Assembly: GCA_021774335.1 (NCBI GenBank)
Contig: JAJFJD010000063.1
Span: forward strand, 1-64,000
Origin: Alphaproteobacteria bacterium
GTDB lineage: Bacteria > Pseudomonadota > Alphaproteobacteria > UBA8366
Direction of reading: 5' to 3'
Length of the DNA stretch: 64,000 bases
The notes under the pieces were generated by a model that saw only the letters and a program-made list of their open reading frames with translations, was not told the DNA's origin and made no database searches. Below, in pieces: positions 8,442 through 16,960 of the stretch (the first letter of the stretch is position 1; the number at the start of each line of letters is the position of its first letter). Made by a program: the position numbers and the translations under genes.

Positions 8442-9962
8442 TCAATCCCCCAGCTGTTTCGGAATACGGACCAGTAGGATCAGCGGCAGTACGATAACGC
8501 AAGCGGCGGTATACAGGCCGAAGGCGTTGAGGTAACCGAGCATCGCGGCCTGCCGGCCGATTTCGCCGCCCATCGCGGCCAATCCCGACAAGTTCTCGAC
8601 ATCCCAGGCATTTGGCAGGTTGGGAAAGGCTAGGGTCTCGTTGAAGGGCGAGATGTACTCGGTCAACCACGCATGATTTATCTGTCCGGTTCGGACCAAT
8701 GTCGTGATGCTGGCGGAGATGAAGATGCTGCTGCCGAGATTTCGCAGCAGATGGAACACGCCGGTGGATTCCGACAGGAAGCGCCGGTCGAGGGTCGAGA
8801 AAGTGGCGACGACGAGGGGCACCCAGATCAGGCCCACGGCGGTGCCTTGCATGATACTGGTCACCGCGACCTCGGCGTTGGTGACCGTCATGTCGAACTG
8901 CATCATCATCAAGCCAGAAACCGCCTGCACGCCGAAGCCGACGGTCATGCCGATTCTGGGATCCAGTTTGCCGATCCACATTGCCAAGAAGAATCCGATG
9001 ATGGCGCCGACGCCGCGGCAGGCGATCAGGTATCCGATGATCGAGTCCGGATAATCCATCAAATCTTTCAGCATCGGCGGCAGCATCACCATCGGCGTGA
9101 AGTTCAGCATGCCGTAGACCAGCACGATGACCAGTCCCAGGCTGTAGTTCCGGTCGAGCAGATGACGTGGGTTCAGAAAAGGTGCGCGGGCGGTCAGGCT
9201 ATGCACCACGAAGACGTAGAGCGCGACGCCGCCGATCGCGGTCTCGATGATGATCTCGCGTGAATCGAACCAGTCTTCCTGCTGGCCGCGATCGAGGATG
9301 AGCTGTAGGCAGGTCACCGCCAGCGACAGCGAGAGAAACCCGGCCCAATCGAAGCGCGCGCTTTGCTGGCGTCCGCCTTCAACGAGAGAAGCCCAAAGTC
9401 CGGCCCAGGCGACGGCGCTGATCGGGACGATCAGCCAGAATGTCCAGCGCCAGTCATACAGTTCGCTCAGGGCGCCACCGAAGACCGGACCGAAGATCGG
9501 GCCGACCACGACGCCCATCCCGAAGATGGCGGTGACGGTGCCATGCTGCTTCTTGGGGTAAATGGCCAGCAGGATTGCATTCGACAACGGTGTCATCGGG
9601 GCGCCGAATCCGCCTTGCATGATCCGGTAGAAGATCAAGGATTCCAGCGATTCCGCCATGCCGCACAGGACGGTCGCGAAGGTGAATCCCGCGAGGCAGA
9701 ACAGCATCACGTTGCGCCAGCCGAAGGTGGCGCTCAGCCAGCCGGCCATCGGCGTCATGATCGCCGTCGCCAGGATATTCAGCGTGATGATCCACGAAAT
9801 CTGGTCCTGCGTGGCCGACAGGCTGCCCTGCATTTGCGGCAGGATGACCGTGACCATCAGGAAGGTCATGCCATATAGCGTCTGCGATAGAGTGACCGAC
9901 GCCAAAATAGCGCCCCGGCGGAAGGGGGTATATTCGGCAGGCGTGACGACGTCGGCGGTCAT
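8442..9962 (-). CDS. DHA2-family MFS efflux transporter (EmrB/QacA type)
   Basis: A 506-residue inner-membrane drug:H+ antiporter, the length and 14-segment layout of the DHA2 subfamily. Visible features include the first segment (SVTLSQTLYGMTFLMVTVIL), the loop-2/3 motif region GWLSATFGWRNVMLFCLAGF, and the motif C region GVVVGPIFGPVFGGALSELY. It starts a two-gene operon with the unknown gene at 7409. No membrane-fusion (EmrA) partner lies beside it. The divergent region to the crotonase gene (9963-10091) carries a 9-bp inverted repeat, CGGCTCGGC at 9986 and GCCGAGCCG at 10032. Confidence 0.88.
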   Translation of the reverse strand: MTADVVTPAEYTPFRRGAILASVTLSQTLYGMTFLMVTVILPQMQGSLSATQDQISWIITLNILATAIMTPMAGWLSATFGWRNVMLFCLAGFTFATVLCGMAESLESLIFYRIMQGGFGAPMTPLSNAILLAIYPKKQHGTVTAIFGMGVVVGPIFGPVFGGALSELYDWRWTFWLIVPISAVAWAGLWASLVEGGRQQSARFDWAGFLSLSLAVTCLQLILDRGQQEDWFDSREIIIETAIGGVALYVFVVHSLTARAPFLNPRHLLDRNYSLGLVIVLVYGMLNFTPMVMLPPMLKDLMDYPDSIIGYLIACRGVGAIIGFFLAMWIGKLDPRIGMTVGFGVQAVSGLMMMQFDMTVTNAEVAVTSIMQGTAVGLIWVPLVVATFSTLDRRFLSESTGVFHLLRNLGSSIFISASITTLVRTGQINHAWLTEYISPFNETLAFPNLPNAWDVENLSGLAAMGGEIGRQAAMLGYLNAFGLYTAACVIVLPLILLVRIPKQLGD

Positions 9963-10091
9963 GCGGTGCGTGGCCCACGGGGTATCGGCTCGGCGCTCGT
10001 ATCGGCCTAAACGAAAGCCGTTTTCTTGCGGGCCGAGCCGTGGTTTGTTCGGGCGCAGGGTAGGAAAAGAACGGAGCGATGGAAACCACTC

Positions 10092-10898
10092 ATGAACAGC
10101 GCTAGCGATATCGTTTTGGTCGAACGCCGCGACGCGGTCTTGTGGCTTACCATCAACCGTCCGGATCGGCGGAATGCCTTGAATGGCGTGGTCTTTGACG
10201 CGTTGCTCCAGGCCTTATCTTCGGCGGATTCCGATCCATCGATCCGCGTTGTTGTGCTGACCGGCGCCGGCGAGAAGGCCTTTTCCGCGGGCGCAGACCT
10301 CAAACCGGACACGCAATATACGGCGCTGACGCTCGACGAAGCTGCGCTGGAGCATCCCTATGTGCAGTTTGCCCGCGGCGTTCGTAAATTCAGCAAACCG
10401 CTGATCGCGCGGGTCAACGGCGATGCGTTGGCCGGAGGCCTAGGCGTTCTGTCGCTCTGTGATATGGCGGTTGCGGCAGATCACGCACGGTTCGGCCTGC
10501 CGGAAGTGAAGATCGGACTCTTTCCATTGCTGATCGTCGCGTCGTTGCGGCGGTTGATCCCGCGCCGGGTCTTGATGGAAATGGCGATCACCGGCGAGTT
10601 CTTTGACGTCTCTGCTGCAAAGGAAATGGGGCTTGTGAACCATGTCGTGCCGGCGAACGCGTTGGACGCCAAGGTTCAATGGCTGGTCGATCGCATCCTC
10701 GACAAATCTCCGACCTCGGTCCGTCGCGGCAAGGTCGCGTTGTGCCGCATGTGGGAAATGACCGAGGATGATTCGCTCGCACATGGCCAATCGGAACTCG
10801 CGCTGCTGTTCGCGACCGCCGACCACAAGGAAGGATTGGCGGCATTCAATAAGAAACGGTTACCGGATTGGCCGAGCCTGCTCGATACCGACGAATAG
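10092..10898 (+). CDS. Enoyl-CoA hydratase/isomerase (crotonase) family protein
   Basis: A 268-residue crotonase-fold enzyme acting on acyl-CoA thioesters. Start ATG 10092 was chosen because homology-like sequence (IVLVERRDAVLWLTINRPDR) begins just after it and a GGAG lies 13 bases upstream. The oxyanion-hole blocks are clear: AFSAGADLKPD and ALAGGLGVLSLCDMAVAAD. Of the two acidic residues used by classical hydratases, the second is present (FGLPEVKIG) but the first is Gly (GGLG in place of GGxE). That pattern occurs in specialised hydratases of branched-chain or terpenoid degradation, so the reaction may not be simple crotonyl hydration. It is divergent from the efflux pump. Confidence 0.8.
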   Translation: MNSASDIVLVERRDAVLWLTINRPDRRNALNGVVFDALLQALSSADSDPSIRVVVLTGAGEKAFSAGADLKPDTQYTALTLDEAALEHPYVQFARGVRKFSKPLIARVNGDALAGGLGVLSLCDMAVAADHARFGLPEVKIGLFPLLIVASLRRLIPRRVLMEMAITGEFFDVSAAKEMGLVNHVVPANALDAKVQWLVDRILDKSPTSVRRGKVALCRMWEMTEDDSLAHGQSELALLFATADHKEGLAAFNKKRLPDWPSLLDTDE

Positions 10899-10910
10899 CA
10901 ACTGGCGCGA

Positions 10911-11390
10911 TCAATCCCGGCTTATCAAACCTTCCGCGAAGGTGCGGGTAGCGCCGGGGAGTGCGTCGCCGTTAACGTCTTCGTTGCTGAGAGTTAGCGC
11001 CGCCTCGATTTGACGCGGCATGAGGGACGCCATCATCTCCACTGCTTTTTCCGGCGGCGAGTGCCCGCCATGGGTTAGGAACACGGCAATCCGCGCGGGC
11101 AAATCCGGTGCCGTCCCGAGAAAGGCGCGGATAGGGATTGCGGGATAGCTTGTCCAGACCGGTGCGCCGATCAGCACAAGGTCGTATTCCGTTAGTGGTT
11201 TTTGCGACATCTCGATCGGCGGCATATTGCCTTGGAGACTGTCGTATCCGGCCCGAAGATAGCGCAGGCCGCCCGGTCGGTACCGGTCGCAGCGGATTTC
11301 CTCGACATCGGCGCGCAATTCCGCAGCCAACGCGTTCGCGAGCTTCCGGGTAGTGCCAGTTCGCGTGTAATAGACGATCAGCGTTCGCAT
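10911..11390 (-). CDS. Flavodoxin-family protein
   Basis: A 159-residue FMN-binding protein. The frame is open further upstream, but the natural start is ATG 11390, which gives MRTLIVYYTRTGTTRKLANA, the classic flavodoxin phosphate-binding loop (TRTGTTRK). A second conserved block is LVLIGAPVWTSYPAIPIRAF, equivalent to the GxPxW flavin-contact loop of WrbA/flavodoxin-like proteins. It likely shuttles electrons or reduces a small substrate in the cytosol. It stands alone and is convergent with the crotonase gene, 12 bases apart. Confidence 0.75.
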   Translation of the reverse strand: MRTLIVYYTRTGTTRKLANALAAELRADVEEIRCDRYRPGGLRYLRAGYDSLQGNMPPIEMSQKPLTEYDLVLIGAPVWTSYPAIPIRAFLGTAPDLPARIAVFLTHGGHSPPEKAVEMMASLMPRQIEAALTLSNEDVNGDALPGATRTFAEGLISRD

Positions 11391-11590
11391 TGGCGTCTCC
11401 ACGATTGTCCGGTCGCAGGGTCTGTTGAATCTGAATCCATCGCGTTGACGCCGATCAATCGAAACGATGTATGTCCGCGCTCGCGCCGCGATCACAAACC
11501 TGTAGGTTGTCTCGGTCTGTAAAGGACGGTAAGGAGCGGTATCTAAGCACTCCCGGGTCATGCCCCTGACCACCGGTTCGGAGATGTCGT

Positions 11591-12970
11591 GTGGAATCCT
11601 TTGCCCTGATCGGTTTTTGCGGATTGCTGGCGGTTGTCAGTTATCTGATCTCGCCGCGCGTCCATACGGTGCAGGCGTTTTTCCGTGGCTATTCGGACAC
11701 CGGCGAGGCACCGGGCCTGCTGACGCTGATCTTCTCGCAGGTGACCACCTGGGTCTTTGCGCGGTCGCTGATGAATGCCGGGATTCTAGGATATTTCTAC
11801 GGTATCTCCGGTGCCATCGCATATACCGCTTACTACCTGTCATTCTTGACGGGGGCGTGGATCGTCGACGGCATCCGCTTCCGGCACGGTTTCGACAGCG
11901 TTCAGGACTTCCTGGTGTCGCGCTTCGGGCGGCTCGGCGCGGGCGCGTATAACTGCGTCGCGGGCATTCGCCTGCTCAGCGAGGTCTTCGCCAATCTGCT
12001 GGTCATCGGCATCATCTTCGGCGTCGCCGGATCGACCGCCTATATCGTATCGATTCTGGCGGTGGCGGCGATCACGCTCGGATATTCGATGATGGGCGGG
12101 TTGCGCGCGTCGCTGCGCACCGATGTCATGCAGATGATCCTGCTGATCGTCGTGCTGGCGGTTCTATTCGGGCAGACGCTGTGGACCGATGGATTTACCT
12201 TCCCGGCGATCGTGGCCAGCAGTCCGGACCTTGCCGGACCCGGCTGGATATTGCTTGCCGTCGCCCTGCTGCAGATCTGGAGCTATCCCATGCACGACCC
12301 GGTCATGATGGACCGGGGGTTCGTGGCCGACCGTGACACCACCCGGCGCAGTTTTCTGCATGCCTGGTGGTTGTCGTCGATCTGCATCCTGGTGTTCGGC
12401 CTGCTCGGCGTGCAAGCAGGGTTGGTGAAGCTGGACGGCGAGACGATGGTCGTCACGCTCATGCGCATCTTCGGCGATACGACCATGCTGCTGTTCAACG
12501 TGGCGCTGATCCTGTCCGCGGTCTCGACCCTCGATTCCACATTCTCCAGTGCGGCCAAGCTCAGCATCATCGACATGCGGCTTGCCGACCCGACGCCCCG
12601 GAACGGGCGGATCGCAATGGCATTGTTCTTCGTCGGAGGCTTGGCCTTCCTGTTCTTCGGTGGCCGCGACCTGTTTGCCGCCGTCGCGGTCAGCGGTACG
12701 GCGTCGATGTTCCTGGCGCCGGTCGTTTTCTTCTGTGTTTGGGGCGGGCGGCAGGTCGCGCGCTGGGCCTTCGGCGTGGCCTTCGTCGCCGCGATTGGCG
12801 GGGCGGGGCTCTACATGGTGGAAAGCAGCGGCTATCTCTCGGTGATCGAACCGCTCGTTGGCGTCTCCCACAAATACGCCAAGCTGCTGGTCATCTCGGC
12901 CAGTGTGCTTGTGATCGGCTGCGGGGCTTTCGCCTTGGGTCTGCGGCGCAAGGCCGACGTGCCCGCCTGA
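11591..12970 (+). CDS. Sodium:solute symporter (SSS family)
   Basis: A 459-residue inner-membrane protein with about 13 hydrophobic segments, the length and layout of the PutP/SSS family of Na+-coupled uptake systems. The family core is seen in the region GAWIVDGIRFRHGFDSVQDF and in SILAVAAITLGYSMMGGLRA, followed by RTDVMQMILLIVVLAVLFGQ, which resembles the signature segment. Start is GTG 11591 with a TTCGGAGAT site before it. The substrate is unknown; an organic acid or amino acid is usual. A 200-base divergent region separates it from the flavodoxin gene. Confidence 0.82.
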   Translation: MESFALIGFCGLLAVVSYLISPRVHTVQAFFRGYSDTGEAPGLLTLIFSQVTTWVFARSLMNAGILGYFYGISGAIAYTAYYLSFLTGAWIVDGIRFRHGFDSVQDFLVSRFGRLGAGAYNCVAGIRLLSEVFANLLVIGIIFGVAGSTAYIVSILAVAAITLGYSMMGGLRASLRTDVMQMILLIVVLAVLFGQTLWTDGFTFPAIVASSPDLAGPGWILLAVALLQIWSYPMHDPVMMDRGFVADRDTTRRSFLHAWWLSSICILVFGLLGVQAGLVKLDGETMVVTLMRIFGDTTMLLFNVALILSAVSTLDSTFSSAAKLSIIDMRLADPTPRNGRIAMALFFVGGLAFLFFGGRDLFAAVAVSGTASMFLAPVVFFCVWGGRQVARWAFGVAFVAAIGGAGLYMVESSGYLSVIEPLVGVSHKYAKLLVISASVLVIGCGAFALGLRRKADVPA

Positions 12971-13056
12971 AAACTCGGCCTTCTTTCTAGGAGTGGCGCG
13001 CGCCGCCCTGCATCCTTACAATCCGGCCCAACGGATAAGATGCAGGGACCGACCGA

Positions 13057-14223
13057 ATGGATTTCGTACTCACGCCCGAGCAGGAGGCGATTCGCGAGAA
13101 TGTGGAGCGCCTGTGCGCCCGCTTTGACGACGATTATTGGCTGGACCGGGACGATACCGGGGAATTTCCGGACGATTTCCACAAGGCGATGGCGGAGGCC
13201 GGCTGGCTCGGCGTGGCCATGCCGGAGGAGTACGGCGGTGCCAACCTCGGCGTGACCGAGGCGGCCATCCTGATGCATACCGTGGCGAAATCGTCCGGTG
13301 CGATGAGCGCAGCCTCGGCGATCCATATCAACATCTTCGGGCCGCACCCGATCGTCGTTTTCGGGAATGAGGAACAGAAGGGCCGCTGGCTGCCGGACCT
13401 GATTCGGGGCAAGACAATCTGCTGTTTCGGGGTGACCGAGCCGGATGCCGGGTTGAACACGAGCAAGATCAAGACCAAGGCCGAGCGCAGCGGCAACGGC
13501 TATGTGGTCAACGGGAAGAAGATCTGGACCACGACGGCACAGGAAGCCAAGAAAATCATGCTGCTGGTGCGGACGACGCCGCTCGAGGAATGCGCCAAAC
13601 CGACCGAAGGGCTCAGCCTGTTCTATACCGACCTCGACCGGAACTACTGCGACATACGTGAAATCCCCAAGATGGGGCGCAAGGCGGTGGATTCGAACGA
13701 AGTGTTCATCGACGGCCTGCCGGTACCGCTGGAAGACCTCATTGGCGAAGAAGGGATGGGTTTCCGCTACTTGCTGCACAGCCTTAATCCCGAACGCATA
13801 CTGGTTGGCGTCGAAGGCATCGGGATTGGGCAGAACGCGCTCGCCCGCGCGGTGCAATACGCCAAGGACCGGGTCGTTTTCGACCGGCCGATCGGGGCCA
13901 ATCAGTCGATCCAGCACCCGCTGGCGGAAATCTGGTGCGAGCTGGAGGCGGCCTGGCTGATGGCGATGCAGGCGGCGGCGCTTTACGACCAGGGTCTGCC
14001 CTGCGGCGCGCACGCCAATGCGACCAAGTATCTCGGCGGTGAGGTCGGTTTCAAGGCCTGCCAGCAGGCGATCATGACCCATGGCGGCATGGGCTACGCC
14101 AAGGAATTCCATGTGGAGCGCCTGCTGCGCGAAGTGCTGATCTGCCGTATCGCACCGGTCAGCCCGCAACTGATCCTCAACTACATTTCCGAACGCGTGC
14201 TTGGCCTGCCGCGCTCCTACTAA
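13057..14223 (+). CDS. Acyl-CoA dehydrogenase, atypical active-site residue
   Basis: A 388-residue flavoprotein of the acyl-CoA dehydrogenase family. N-terminal helical domain MDFVLTPEQEAIRENVERLC, middle-domain FAD motif CCFGVTEPDAGLNTSKIKT followed by KKIWTTTAQE, then the C-terminal helical bundle with RVVFDRPIGANQSIQHPLAE. In medium-chain enzymes the base is a Glu in a YEGT-like turn; here the aligned stretch reads IAPVSPQLI, so Pro sits at that point. Many related proteins share this ending, so the base may come from another position. It is followed after 57 bases by a MaoC-like gene on the same strand, probably one transcript. Confidence 0.82.
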   Translation: MDFVLTPEQEAIRENVERLCARFDDDYWLDRDDTGEFPDDFHKAMAEAGWLGVAMPEEYGGANLGVTEAAILMHTVAKSSGAMSAASAIHINIFGPHPIVVFGNEEQKGRWLPDLIRGKTICCFGVTEPDAGLNTSKIKTKAERSGNGYVVNGKKIWTTTAQEAKKIMLLVRTTPLEECAKPTEGLSLFYTDLDRNYCDIREIPKMGRKAVDSNEVFIDGLPVPLEDLIGEEGMGFRYLLHSLNPERILVGVEGIGIGQNALARAVQYAKDRVVFDRPIGANQSIQHPLAEIWCELEAAWLMAMQAAALYDQGLPCGAHANATKYLGGEVGFKACQQAIMTHGGMGYAKEFHVERLLREVLICRIAPVSPQLILNYISERVLGLPRSY

Positions 14224-14280
14224 GCGCGCCAACTATTAGGCAAGCCAACCGAACGAACAATCAATATGGGAGACTCCAAT

Positions 14281-14754
14281 ATGAGCGATATGCCGACCGT
14301 CGGCATCGGCTTCCACTACGATGAACTCGAAGTGGGGCAGAAATTCAAGACGTTGGGCCGCACGATCACCGTGCCGGATATCGTCAACTTTGTCGGTGCC
14401 ACCGGCTCCGTGGAGGTGCTGTTCACCGACATGGAGTATCTACGGAACGAGACCAGCTTCGAGGGCCGCTTGGTGCCGGGCGCGCAGGTCTATTGCATGG
14501 CCGAGGGGCTGTTGATGCAGTCCACGATGCAGAAGACCGGTCTCGCCTTCCTCAGCATGGAGTTCAACATCGAGGGGCCGTGCTTCGCCGGCGACACGAT
14601 CCATGTCGAAGTCGAGGTGACGGAAATCAAGAAGACCTCGAAGGGCAACCGGGCGTTGGTGCGGACCAAGAACACGATCAAGAACCAGAAGGGCGAGACG
14701 CTGATCATCTACACACCGCTCCGGATGATGAAGGGAAGCCCGGCGGCGGCATAG
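14281..14754 (+). CDS. MaoC-like hot-dog fold protein
   Basis: A 157-residue hot-dog protein of the MaoC family, which hydrates 2-enoyl-CoA in many pathways. Start ATG 14281 has GGGAG eight bases upstream; an in-frame ATG at 14266 would remove that ribosome site. The usual catalytic D-x4-H with a following HG is not obvious: the equivalent region reads GATGSVEVLFTDMEYL and then LVPGAQVYC. It may therefore bind acyl-CoA without classical hydration, or use other residues. Its position just after an acyl-CoA dehydrogenase suggests a shared acyl-CoA pathway. Confidence 0.72.
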   Translation: MSDMPTVGIGFHYDELEVGQKFKTLGRTITVPDIVNFVGATGSVEVLFTDMEYLRNETSFEGRLVPGAQVYCMAEGLLMQSTMQKTGLAFLSMEFNIEGPCFAGDTIHVEVEVTEIKKTSKGNRALVRTKNTIKNQKGETLIIYTPLRMMKGSPAAA

Positions 14755-14770
14755 CGACAGCCCGCGCGAC

Positions 14771-15640
14771 TCAAATCTTGAAATAGTCGGGCCGGCCGGT
14801 GGGCCAAGGGTCGCCCCACATTTGTTGGCCGCCGTCGACGGTGACGACTTCGCCGGTGACGAACTTGCCCGAGGACGCGGCGAGGTAGACGCAAGCCTCG
14901 GCGATGTCATGGGCGTCGCCGTGGCGGCGCATCGGGTTGGATTCCTTGTAGGTGGCCGCACCCTCTTCGGGATAGACGTTGAAGCCTTCGGTCTCGCAAC
15001 AGCCGGGGGCGACGCAGTTCACCCGGATTTCCAGCGGCGCCCATTCGACGGCAATACTCTTCGACAGGTAGATCACGCCCGCCCGGGCGGCGGCGGTGTG
15101 CGCGATGCCCGGCATGCCGCGCCAGATGTCGGCGACGATGTTGACGATATTCCCGGGCTTCTTTTCGTCGCGCCAGCGTTGGGCGGCGGCCTGCATCATG
15201 TACCAACTGCCGTTCAAGTTGGTGTCGATGACCGCGTTGAAACCCTTGGGCGAAAATTCGATGGCCGGTTGCGGGAACTGGCCGCCCGCGTTGTTCACCA
15301 ACACGTCGAGACCGCCACAGGTGTCCCAGGCATAGTCGATCAGCGCCTTCACCTGATCGGGATTGCGGATGCTCATGGCCTGGAATTCCACCTGGCCGCC
15401 GAAGGAGCGGAAGAAGTCGGCGGCCCCGGCGATCTTTTCCTCGTTGCGGCCACAGACGACCAGCGCCGCGCCGAGGCGGGCGAACAGGGTGGCGATCGCC
15501 TTGCCCAGGCCGCTTCCCGCACCCGAGACGAGGACGGTCTGCCCCTTGAACAGGTCGTCGCGATAGACCGTCGTCTGACGGCGGAGCGCGTCCTCGTTGA
15601 ATCCGAATTTTTGATCCTGGTCCGGCGTATCGTTGGCCAT
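14771..15640 (-). CDS. SDR, peroxisomal trans-2-enoyl-CoA reductase (PECR)-like
   Basis: A 289-residue NAD(P)-dependent Rossmann protein. The nucleotide motif is VSGAGSGLGKAIATLF and the NNAGG block follows. In place of the usual YxxxK it has the stretch HTAAARAGVIYLSKS, which resembles eukaryotic PECR and DECR enzymes (HxxAARAGV), a branch acting on trans-2-enoyl- or 2,4-dienoyl-CoA with a rearranged active site. The N-terminal extension (about 25 residues, ending RDDLFKGQTV) also fits that branch. It lies convergent with the MaoC-like gene and divergent from the next acyl-CoA dehydrogenase, supporting a role in acyl-CoA metabolism. Confidence 0.78.
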   Translation of the reverse strand: MANDTPDQDQKFGFNEDALRRQTTVYRDDLFKGQTVLVSGAGSGLGKAIATLFARLGAALVVCGRNEEKIAGAADFFRSFGGQVEFQAMSIRNPDQVKALIDYAWDTCGGLDVLVNNAGGQFPQPAIEFSPKGFNAVIDTNLNGSWYMMQAAAQRWRDEKKPGNIVNIVADIWRGMPGIAHTAAARAGVIYLSKSIAVEWAPLEIRVNCVAPGCCETEGFNVYPEEGAATYKESNPMRRHGDAHDIAEACVYLAASSGKFVTGEVVTVDGGQQMWGDPWPTGRPDYFKI

Positions 15641-15790
15641 GGCGCGGAGTCCTCGATCCGATGGGATGGGAAAAGGTAGCGACGGGAGACACGAACGAAG
15701 CCTGAATGTGGGGCGGCGTCAACATTCCGCCGCAGCGATGATCGGTGCGTCGATCTTTCCCCCTTCGCGCGGACTGGATATGGTCGGCAG

Positions 15791-16951
15791 ATGGATTTTT
15801 CACTGACCCCGGAACAGGAAGCGATTCGCGAGACGGCGGACCGCTTCGCCCGCGAGAAACTGGCCCCGCGCTATCTCGACTGCGCCGCCAGCGGACGGCT
15901 CGACCGCGATCTTTTGCAGGAGATGGGCGCGCTCGGCCTGATTGCGCCAGACCTGCCGGAGGAACATGGCGGCTACGGCCTGGACGGCATGACCAGCGGC
16001 CTGATCGTCGAGGCGCTCGCCTATGGCGACTTCAACATGGCCTATATCCCGCTGCTGACCGGATTGTCGGGCCGAATTCTCTGCGATCACGGAAAGCCGG
16101 AACTGGTTGGGCAGTGGGTGCCGAAGCTGGTCAGCGGCGAAGCGTTGATCGGGCTCGCCTTGACCGAACCGCGCGGCGGCACCGATGCGGCCAACCTGCA
16201 GCTTCGCGCCGAAAAGCAGGGCAACAGCAGCTACCGGCTGAACGGCGAGAAAACCTCGATCTCACTGTCGGATCAGGCGGACCTGTTCGTCGTATTCGCG
16301 CGGACCGGCGATCCGGACGAGGGTGCGAAAGGGGTGAGCGCGTTCCTCGTGCCGATGGATCTCGCTGGAATTTCACGCTCGCATTTCGATGATTTCGGAT
16401 CGGAATCGGTCGGGCGCGGCTCGCTGTTCTTCGACGATGTCGACGTGCCGGCGGAAAACCTGCTGGGCCGGGAAGGCGGCGGCTTCTATCAGGTAATGCA
16501 GGGCTTCGACTACAGCCGCGCGCTGATCGGCCTGCAATGCGTCGCGGCGGCACAGGCGTCGCTGGACGAGAGCTGGGCGTATGTCCAGGAACGCCGCGCC
16601 TTCGACCGGCCGCTTGCCGAATTTCAGGGCGTGAGTTTTCCGCTCTCTGAGGGGGAGACCCACATGCATGCGGCGCGGCTGATGTGCTACGAGACGCTGT
16701 GGCTGCGCGACAACGGTCAGCCGCACACGGATAAGGCGGCGATGTGTAAATGGTACGCGCCGAAAATGGCGGTCGACGTCATCCACAACTGCTTGCTGAT
16801 CCACGGTCACGCCGGATATTCCAAAGACTCGCCGCACCAGCAACGCATGCGCGACGTGATCGGGCTGGAAATTGGCGACGGTACGGCGCAGATCTCGAAA
16901 CTCATCATCGCCCGGGAGAAGATCGGCAATGTGGCGGTGCAGTACCGCTGA
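15791..16951 (+). CDS. Acyl-CoA dehydrogenase, Asp at the usual catalytic Glu position
   Basis: A 386-residue acyl-CoA dehydrogenase. N-terminal domain MDFSLTPEQEAIRETADRFA, FAD-binding block IGLALTEPRGGTDAANLQL, then NGEKTSISLSDQADLFVVFA. The C-terminal turn reads LEIGDGTAQISKLI; aligned with medium-chain enzymes (YEGTAQI) the catalytic Glu becomes Asp. An Asp could still act as base, with lower efficiency in studied mutants, or this may be a specialised subfamily. The ribosome site is weak (GGTCGGCAG). It is divergent from the PECR-like SDR with a 150-base shared upstream region and converges with yqgE nine bases on. Confidence 0.82.
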   Translation: MDFSLTPEQEAIRETADRFAREKLAPRYLDCAASGRLDRDLLQEMGALGLIAPDLPEEHGGYGLDGMTSGLIVEALAYGDFNMAYIPLLTGLSGRILCDHGKPELVGQWVPKLVSGEALIGLALTEPRGGTDAANLQLRAEKQGNSSYRLNGEKTSISLSDQADLFVVFARTGDPDEGAKGVSAFLVPMDLAGISRSHFDDFGSESVGRGSLFFDDVDVPAENLLGREGGGFYQVMQGFDYSRALIGLQCVAAAQASLDESWAYVQERRAFDRPLAEFQGVSFPLSEGETHMHAARLMCYETLWLRDNGQPHTDKAAMCKWYAPKMAVDVIHNCLLIHGHAGYSKDSPHQQRMRDVIGLEIGDGTAQISKLIIAREKIGNVAVQYR

Positions 16952-16960
16952 CAATTGCCG

